Below are positions 58,671 to 64,000 of a stretch of 64,000 nucleotides of DNA, one piece after another. Below the pieces are notes generated by a model that was given only the letters and a program-made list of their open reading frames with translations, was not told the origin of the DNA and made no database searches. Position 1 is the stretch's first letter; each line of letters begins with the position of its first letter. The position numbers and the translations under genes were made by a program. The DNA lies in contig JANSWW010000003.1 in assembly GCA_024743275.1 (NCBI GenBank), positions 124,001 through 188,000 on the forward strand, read 5' to 3'. The DNA is from Alphaproteobacteria bacterium (GTDB taxonomy: Bacteria; Pseudomonadota; Alphaproteobacteria; JANSWW01).

Positions 58671-59846
58671 TCAGCGGTTCCGGACGAACGCCGCGATCCG
58701 GTCTCCGGCTTCCGCCATGCGGTCGGCCGGGGTGGTGAAGGCGATCCTCAGGAACCCGCTGCCGGCCGGCCCGAAGGCATCGCCCGCGACCACCGCCACC
58801 TTTTGTTCCTTGAACAGCTCCATTGCGAAATCGAAGGACGGGATTCCGGTCCCGCGGACATCGGCCATGGCGAACATGCCGCCATGGGGCGAGTCGCAGG
58901 TGATGCCCTCGATCTGATTGAGCCTGCGCACTATGACATCGCGCCGTTCCCGGAAGGTCTCCCGGATCGTCTCCAGCTCCGGCTGGGGCTGGGTGAGGGC
59001 CGCCACGGCGGCGTCCTGTATGAACGGGGCGTAGCCGAACATGGAGACCTGCGCGACGTCGATCATCCGGCGCACCACCTCGTCGGGGGCGACCGCCCAG
59101 CCGACCCGCCAGCCGGTCATGGCGTGGGACTTCGAGAGGCTGGAACAGGTGATGACCCGATCGCCGATATCGCGGATCGCGGCGGGCGAGACATGCTCGC
59201 CTTCGAAGGTGAGCGGGCCGTAGACCTCATCGGAGATGATCCACAGATTATGCTCCATGGCGATCTCGCCGAGCTTGTAGAGCTCTCCCCGGGTGAAACA
59301 GGTGCCGGTCGGATTGTTCGGCGTGTTCACCAGGATGACGCGGGTACGCTCGGTGACGGCGGCCCGGATCGCCTCGATGTCGAGGTGGAAGCCGTTGTCG
59401 GCGTCCAGCGGGACGAGCACCGCCTTTGCGCCGGTCGCCTGGACGCAGCCTTCATAGGTCGAATAGGCCGGATCGAGCAGAATCGCCTCGGTGCCCGGGT
59501 CGAGCAGAACCTGGAGGGCGTGGAACAGCGCCGATTGCGAGCCGGGGAAGACCACGACATTGCCGGGGCCGCAGGGCTGCCGGGCGATTTTCATATGATA
59601 GGACGCGATCGCGGCACGTAGCTCGGGAATGCCGGCCGCGGGCGTGTAGTGGGTCCTGCCCGACCGCAACGCGGTGACGGCGGTCTCGATCACCCCTTGG
59701 GGGCTGTCGAAATCCGGATCGCCGATCGACAGGTTGATGACGTCCTCGCCCCGGGCGGCGGCTTCCCGCGCATGGCCAATCACGGACCAGGCTTCCAGAC
59801 CCGCCCGGAACCCATGCTCGGTCCGTGCCGCGAAACGCATTGCCAT
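58671..59846 (-). CDS. Class I/II pyridoxal-phosphate aminotransferase
   Basis: 391 residues from ATG 59846. Fold-type I features: INLSIGDPDFDSP near residue 38, the HYTPAAGIPELRAAI segment, NTPNNPTGTCFTRGEL near 172, and the PLP Lys in SSLSKSHAMTGWRVGW near 237, with FLRIAFTTP (carboxylate-binding Arg) near the C-terminus. It belongs to the broad AspC/DapC/AlaA-like group; the amino donor cannot be assigned. It begins 2 nt before the end of the amidinotransferase-fold gene, so the two are tightly coupled. Confidence 0.92.
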   Translation of the reverse strand: MAMRFAARTEHGFRAGLEAWSVIGHAREAAARGEDVINLSIGDPDFDSPQGVIETAVTALRSGRTHYTPAAGIPELRAAIASYHMKIARQPCGPGNVVVFPGSQSALFHALQVLLDPGTEAILLDPAYSTYEGCVQATGAKAVLVPLDADNGFHLDIEAIRAAVTERTRVILVNTPNNPTGTCFTRGELYKLGEIAMEHNLWIISDEVYGPLTFEGEHVSPAAIRDIGDRVITCSSLSKSHAMTGWRVGWAVAPDEVVRRMIDVAQVSMFGYAPFIQDAAVAALTQPQPELETIRETFRERRDVIVRRLNQIEGITCDSPHGGMFAMADVRGTGIPSFDFAMELFKEQKVAVVAGDAFGPAGSGFLRIAFTTPADRMAEAGDRIAAFVRNR

Positions 59847-59848
59847 GA

Positions 59849-60814
59849 TCAGATCTCTCTTTCGACGATGCCGGTGAGGCAGCCGAACCCGCCGGCCGCC
59901 TTGACCAACTCCTGCGCCTCGACGGTGACGCATTCGATGCCGAGGCTTTCGTAGAAACCCTGCACCTCGGGATAGCCTTTTTCCAACAGGATACGGCGGG
60001 GGCCGAGGGTGACGAAGTTCATCGACCGGTTGAGCGTGTGGTTGTCGAGATCGGGGATGAAGGCGACCCGGTAGCTCCTGTCCTGCAGCGCCCGGACGGC
60101 GCCATGGGGGGTGCGGCGCGGCCAGCAGATCGCCAGATCCCGGTCGGCGAAACGCAACATGCCCATGAGATGCATGGTGCCGAAGGGCATATCGACCGGA
60201 ATGGTCTCCACGCCCATTTCCTCGAGGGTCCGGCCGATCTGATGGGCCGCCTCCTCGTTGGTCCGATGGCCGATGCCGAGAATAACGCTATGGGCGTCGA
60301 GCCACATGGCGTCCGCCCCCTCGAAGGTCGCCTCGCCGCGCAAGGTGCGCACCGCGGGGATCCGCAGGTCGGAGAGCCGCCGCTGGACCTCGATCTCCTC
60401 GCCGGCCCGCACGGTCGACGCCGGGCGCGCCAGGATCACGCCCTCGGGGGTCATGAACATGAGGTCGGCGCAGAACATCTGATTTGGATTGGCCGCCCCC
60501 GCCGGGTCGACGTAATGGACCGTCACCCCCTGCGCCCGGAACGCCTCGGCCATGGCGTCGTGTTCGGCGGCCGCCTTGGCGACGTCGATCGGGGCCAGCA
60601 TCTGGACTTTGTCCGGGTCGTCATGGCTGGCGGCCAGTTCCTCGCCCGGCCGATGGAGCAGCACCTGCTTCAGCGGCTTCCATTCACTGTCCTGGCCGCA
60701 AGGCCCCCAAAGTCCATCGGCGGCGAGCTCCTCGCGGTGGTCGGCGATCCGCTGCGACCAATTCTCGCCGCCATACGCGGCGGTTCCGAAAGTGTTCTGC
60801 CCCCATTCGGCCAT
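59849..60814 (-). CDS. Amidinotransferase/dimethylarginine dimethylaminohydrolase-fold enzyme
   Basis: 321 residues of the guanidino-group-modifying superfamily. The catalytic Cys lies in GGFGCLTGIV near residue 312, the catalytic His in GTMHLMGML near 214, and the acidic residues around CADLMFMTPEGV and LRGEATFEGADAMWLD. Members hydrolyse or transfer guanidino or amidino groups of arginine derivatives. It lies between two aminotransferase genes, which suggests catabolism of an arginine-like compound. Cytoplasmic. Confidence 0.85.
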   Translation of the reverse strand: MAEWGQNTFGTAAYGGENWSQRIADHREELAADGLWGPCGQDSEWKPLKQVLLHRPGEELAASHDDPDKVQMLAPIDVAKAAAEHDAMAEAFRAQGVTVHYVDPAGAANPNQMFCADLMFMTPEGVILARPASTVRAGEEIEVQRRLSDLRIPAVRTLRGEATFEGADAMWLDAHSVILGIGHRTNEEAAHQIGRTLEEMGVETIPVDMPFGTMHLMGMLRFADRDLAICWPRRTPHGAVRALQDRSYRVAFIPDLDNHTLNRSMNFVTLGPRRILLEKGYPEVQGFYESLGIECVTVEAQELVKAAGGFGCLTGIVEREI

Positions 60815-60838
60815 GGTCCGGTTTCCTTGCTGCGGGGA

Positions 60839-62044
60839 TCAGGTTTTGGCGATGTAGTCCATCGCCGCCTGGACGCCGCCCGGCTTGTGCGCCAGCCCGA
60901 CTGTCTGCATCGCCATCTCGATTCCGGCCAGCGCCCCGAGGATCATCGGCGGGTTGAGCTCGCCCATATGGCCGATGCGGAAGGTTCGGCCCTCGAACTT
61001 GCCGAGGCCTTGGGCGATCACGGTATCGTAGCGCAGATCGGCCGTCTTCAGCAGCAGATCCGGATCGAAATTCTCCGGCACCAGGACGGACGTCACCGCG
61101 TTGGACCGGAAGTCCGGATCGACGCCGACGAATTCCAGGGCACCGCCCTCGGCCCAGTGGGCCACGCAGCGGCGCACCGCCTCGGCAAGGCGGTGGTGGC
61201 GGGCGAAGACCTGGTCCAGGCCTTCTTCCAGGACCATGCGCATACCTTCGATGGTGCCCCAGATCGCGTGCTCGGGCGCGGTGCCGCTGAAGCGGAATTT
61301 GGAGCGATCCGCGAAGGCCCGCTTCCAGGAGAAGTAGTGGCGCGGGGTGTCGACGGTCATCGCCTTGTCGATCGCCTTTTCCGAGACCGAGCACAGGCCG
61401 AGACCCGGAGGGCCCATCAGCCCCTTCTGCGACCCGGCGACGCCGACATCGACGCCCCAATTGTCGACCTGGAAGTCCGTGGTCGCCAGACAGGCGATCA
61501 CGTCGACCAGGAACAGGGCCGGGTGATTCGCCGCGTCGATCGCCTTACGCACCGCTTCGACATCCGACCAGATGCCGGTGGCGGTATCGACCTGGACCAT
61601 GGCGACGGCCTTGATCTCATGGTTGGTGTCGGCCCTCAGGCGTTCTTCGACCGCGGCCGGATCGACCGGCTTCCGCCAGTCGCCCTCGACCTCCTCGACC
61701 TCGATATTATGGGCACGGGCCATCACGCCCCAATTCTTGGAGAAGTTCCCGGCGACGGGGATCAGGACCTTCTCGCCCGGATTAAGGACATTCACCAGGG
61801 CCGCTTCCCAGGCGCCATGGCCCGAGGAGGCGTAGATCGCCACCTGCTGTTCGGTCTGGAAGATCTGCCGGGCGAGATGGATCGCCTCTTCCTTCGCCGG
61901 GGTGAAGCCCTTGTAGACGTCCATCGCCGGACGGTGCATCGCGTTCAGGACCCGGTCGGGGATATTGGTCGGGCCGGGGACCTGGAGGAACTGGCGTCCA
62001 CGCTTGACCGTCGTTTTCGGAGGGTTGAGAGGAGAATAATTCAT
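60839..62044 (-). CDS. Class V aminotransferase (serine/alanine-glyoxylate type)
   Basis: 401 residues from ATG 62044. The family pattern is clear: FLQVPGPTNIPDRVLNAMHR near residue 20, YASSGHGAWEAALVNVLNPG near 72, and the PLP Lys in VGVAGSQKGLMGPPGLG near 206. A C-terminal FRIGHMGELNP carries the substrate-binding Arg. Enzymes of this type use glyoxylate or pyruvate as acceptor with serine, alanine or ureidoglycine as donor. The next gene downstream is 24 nt away. Substrate unresolved. Confidence 0.9.
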   Translation of the reverse strand: MNYSPLNPPKTTVKRGRQFLQVPGPTNIPDRVLNAMHRPAMDVYKGFTPAKEEAIHLARQIFQTEQQVAIYASSGHGAWEAALVNVLNPGEKVLIPVAGNFSKNWGVMARAHNIEVEEVEGDWRKPVDPAAVEERLRADTNHEIKAVAMVQVDTATGIWSDVEAVRKAIDAANHPALFLVDVIACLATTDFQVDNWGVDVGVAGSQKGLMGPPGLGLCSVSEKAIDKAMTVDTPRHYFSWKRAFADRSKFRFSGTAPEHAIWGTIEGMRMVLEEGLDQVFARHHRLAEAVRRCVAHWAEGGALEFVGVDPDFRSNAVTSVLVPENFDPDLLLKTADLRYDTVIAQGLGKFEGRTFRIGHMGELNPPMILGALAGIEMAMQTVGLAHKPGGVQAAMDYIAKT

Positions 62045-62157
62045 GGCCGCCGCCGTTCTTGTAAGATTGTGCCTCAAGACAATAGACCTGCCGGAATATC
62101 CGGACCAGTCCAAGGGACATGAAAAATTCTACGGGATGTTCAAGCCATTAGCTCAGT

Positions 62158-63399
62158 TCATTCGGCTAGGTCGTCCCGATAAATTTTTCCGTCCTTCATA
62201 ACTATTTTTAGGGCCGTGTCGGGCCGCGTCATCAGCGTGATATCGCTCAGCGGGTCGCCGTCGACGACCAACAGGTCGGCTCGATAGCCCTTGGCGACGC
62301 GGCCGATCTCGTCCGCCATCTGGAACAGGGCCGCCGCCGTGACCGTGGCCGACCGGATGATTTCCGCCGGACTTTGGACCTGGCTGCGGATGTTGAATTC
62401 GTTGAGTTGGTGGCGGTGCATGTCGCCCAGCAGATCGCTGCCGAAGACGATCTGCACATTCTTGGAATGGGCGAGCCCCAGCGCCTCGATGCCGGCGTCG
62501 AGGACCTGATAGGTCTTCTCGACCAGTTCCGGCGGCATGCCCGCCTCGACGCCCTCGTCCACCAGGGCGCGGTAGGTCGACAATGTCGGCACCAGATAGG
62601 CCCCTTTGGCCTTGAAGATCTCGCAGCTTTCCGCGTCGATCAGGTTGCCGTGCTCGATCGAGCGCACGCCGCATTCCAGCGCCCGATTGACCGCGCGGGC
62701 CGTGTAGGCATGGGCGCAGGCGTAGCGGTTCGCGGCCTCGCATTCGTCGACGATGGCCTTGAGCTCGTCGAGCGAGAACTGGGTCGAATCGATCCGGTCG
62801 GTCGGCGACGCGACCCCGCCGGAGGCCATGATCTTGACATGATGGGCGCCGCGCCGCAGTTCGTCGCGCGCCGCCTTTTGAACCTCGGCGATACCGTCGC
62901 AGATCCGCCCCATCCCGGCACAGCAAAGGCATTCGTCCAGGATGTTCTCGCCCGGACCACGGAAATCGCCGTGGCCGCCGGTCTGGGAGAGCGCGCGGCC
63001 CCCGAACAGCAGTCTGGGGCCGTCCAGCAGATCCTCCTCGACCGCCTGGGCGAGGCCGAAATCCGCACCGCCGGCATCGCGCACGGTCGTGAAGCCGCGA
63101 TAGAGCATCGCCGCCATCACCTCGCCGGCCTTGGCGGTGACATAGCTCGGTGACCAGGAGAGCAGCTTTTTAAAGTTGGCGGTCGAGGCGACGACGTGGA
63201 CATGGGCATCGCACAGGCCCGGCATCAGCGTCTTGCCGGCAACGTCGATCCGGCGGGTGTCGGCGGGAAGCGTCGCGGGGGCTCCCTCGGTCACCGACGT
63301 GATCCGCCCGTCTTCGACCAGCACGGACCGGCCCGGAGACAGGCGTCCGGCGTCCGGGTCGAGGACAGATGCGTTTTCGAACAGGATCGGTGTGAACAT
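62158..63399 (-). CDS. Amidohydrolase-superfamily enzyme (prolidase-like)
   Basis: 413 residues. Metal ligands are visible in order: GLCDAHVHV near residue 62, the carboxylated Lys in HHVKIMASGGV near 188, ACAHAYT near 227, SIEHGNL near 249 and the catalytic Asp in IVFGSDLLG near 325. This is the cluster of binuclear amidohydrolases acting on Xaa-Pro or N-acyl amino acids (Sgx9260-like). No signal peptide. It lies 113 nt upstream of the class V aminotransferase in the same direction, so it likely hydrolyses a precursor for the downstream enzymes. Confidence 0.88.
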   Translation of the reverse strand: MFTPILFENASVLDPDAGRLSPGRSVLVEDGRITSVTEGAPATLPADTRRIDVAGKTLMPGLCDAHVHVVASTANFKKLLSWSPSYVTAKAGEVMAAMLYRGFTTVRDAGGADFGLAQAVEEDLLDGPRLLFGGRALSQTGGHGDFRGPGENILDECLCCAGMGRICDGIAEVQKAARDELRRGAHHVKIMASGGVASPTDRIDSTQFSLDELKAIVDECEAANRYACAHAYTARAVNRALECGVRSIEHGNLIDAESCEIFKAKGAYLVPTLSTYRALVDEGVEAGMPPELVEKTYQVLDAGIEALGLAHSKNVQIVFGSDLLGDMHRHQLNEFNIRSQVQSPAEIIRSATVTAAALFQMADEIGRVAKGYRADLLVVDGDPLSDITLMTRPDTALKIVMKDGKIYRDDLAE

Positions 63400-63438
63400 G
63401 GGAAGCCTCGTTCTTTTTGTTATGGGATAGACGTCGGG

Positions 63439-64000
63439 TCAGGGCGCGTTCCGGCTGCCGGTCAGGACCAGATTTTCGAGCGGCTCGCCGCGCGCGAAAC
63501 GGTCGAGATTGGCGGCGACGAATTTCCAGCGTCGCTGACGCATGGCGCGGGTCCAGCCACTGTTGTGTGGCGTCATCACCACATTGTCGAGCAGATGGAA
63601 GGGCAGGTCCGACGGCCTTTTGCTGATCCCGTCCTTGTCGAGATAACGGTACCAGACGTCGATGACCGCGCCTTGGATGGTACGCGTCGCCAGGGCACGG
63701 TAGAGCGCGTCCTCCTGGATCACCCGGCCGCGGCCGACATTGATGACGACCGTGCTGTCCTTCATCGCGGCGAACTCGGCGGCGCCGATCAGGCCCTCGG
63801 TCTCGGCGGTCAGCGGGCAGGCGATCAGCACATAGTCGCTCTCGCCGAGAAGCCGATGCAGATCCGCCCCGGTGCCCAACCAGTCCAGTTCCGGCGGGCA
63901 GGGCTTCTCGCTGCGGGCATTGCCGATCACCCGCATCCCGAAGGCCCGGGCCCTGAGCGCCACTTCCCGGCCGATATGCCCATATCCGACGATGCCGACC
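63439..64000 (-). CDS. D-2-hydroxyacid dehydrogenase, NAD-binding part (partial)
   Basis: The reading frame is open to the end of the window, so the N-terminus is missing. The visible part starts in the Rossmann GYGHIGREVA loop, then has ADLHRLLGESDYVLIACPLT, VINVGRGRVIQEDAL and VVMTPHNSGW, where the His is the catalytic acid/base. GRGRVI carries the catalytic Arg region. It reduces 2-oxoacids or oxidises D-2-hydroxyacids such as glycerate. First visible gene of the catabolic operon, 39 nt from the amidohydrolase gene. Confidence 0.88.
   Translation of the reverse strand, partial: VGIVGYGHIGREVALRARAFGMRVIGNARSEKPCPPELDWLGTGADLHRLLGESDYVLIACPLTAETEGLIGAAEFAAMKDSTVVINVGRGRVIQEDALYRALATRTIQGAVIDVWYRYLDKDGISKRPSDLPFHLLDNVVMTPHNSGWTRAMRQRRWKFVAANLDRFARGEPLENLVLTGSRNAP

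Noticed and set aside
60038..62122. 694-codon open frame on the + strand
   Set aside because: Antisense to two enzyme genes with intact catalytic motifs; composition is that of a GC-rich shadow frame.

Overview
The window is a high-GC, densely packed stretch of bacterial chromosome. It is most consistent with a marine or aquatic alphaproteobacterium of the Rhodospirillales type. Pointers are several PAS_5-like regulators, TPR-GT41 (SPINDLY-type) glycosyltransferases, a non-pyrrolysine trimethylamine methyltransferase homologue, a DddP-like M24 enzyme, a DUF1217 flagellar protein and RpoN-type promoters in front of presumed flagellar genes. This placement is inference; there is no rRNA or other marker gene here. 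No tRNA, rRNA, CRISPR array, insertion sequence or prophage was recognised.

Layout. (1) 1-12.2 kb: four TPR plus GT41 glycosyltransferase genes (three in a translationally coupled + strand row, one on the - strand) around a pentapeptide-repeat protein, a VOC protein and a membrane-anchored pseudokinase. (2) 12.3-15.1 kb: small genes (secreted protein, PAS-like protein, GNAT acetyltransferase, two unknowns). (3) 15.2-21.0 kb: a complete oligopeptide ABC transporter operon on the - strand (Tat-exported binding protein, two permeases, fused double ATPase). (4) 21.4-30.4 kb: an RpoN-promoted helical protein, a metallo-hydrolase, a tannase-like esterase, a methyltransferase, an RTX metalloprotease-like protein and an RpoN-promoted DUF1217 flagellar protein. 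(5) 30.5-42.8 kb: M20 peptidase, a DUF559 protein bracketed by palindromic repeats, MttB homologue, RsmC-like methyltransferase, TusA-like protein, a vWD/Calx-beta surface protein, a sulfite dehydrogenase/cytochrome c pair, and two divergent genes sharing a surface-antigen-like domain. (6) 42.8-53.2 kb: an unusual six-gene - strand operon. It encodes three leaderless beta-rich proteins that look like TULIP-fold lipid-binding proteins, a DNase I-fold hydrolase, a 1313-residue beta-rich protein and a long-chain prenyl diphosphate synthase. (7) 53.7-57.7 kb: two convergent PAS-like genes, a nuclease, the DddP-like enzyme and a glycolipid-binding-domain protein. (8) 57.8-64.0 kb: a - strand catabolic operon (2-hydroxyacid dehydrogenase, amidohydrolase, class V aminotransferase, amidinotransferase-fold hydrolase, class I aminotransferase, EamA exporter).

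How the parts fit. Peptide and amino-acid scavenging is a recurring theme: the peptide transporter, M20 and M24 enzymes, a prolidase-like amidohydrolase and aminotransferases. A second theme is surface, secreted and flagellar proteins, possibly glycosylated by GT41 enzymes. The most interesting candidate system is the 42.8-53.2 kb operon. Its five leaderless proteins combine putative lipid-binding folds, a DNase/phosphodiesterase fold and a co-translated isoprenoid synthase, behind an AT-rich promoter region with inverted and direct repeats. Its architecture recalls, without proven homology, the leaderless TULIP-fold OrfX/P47 proteins of botulinum toxin clusters.
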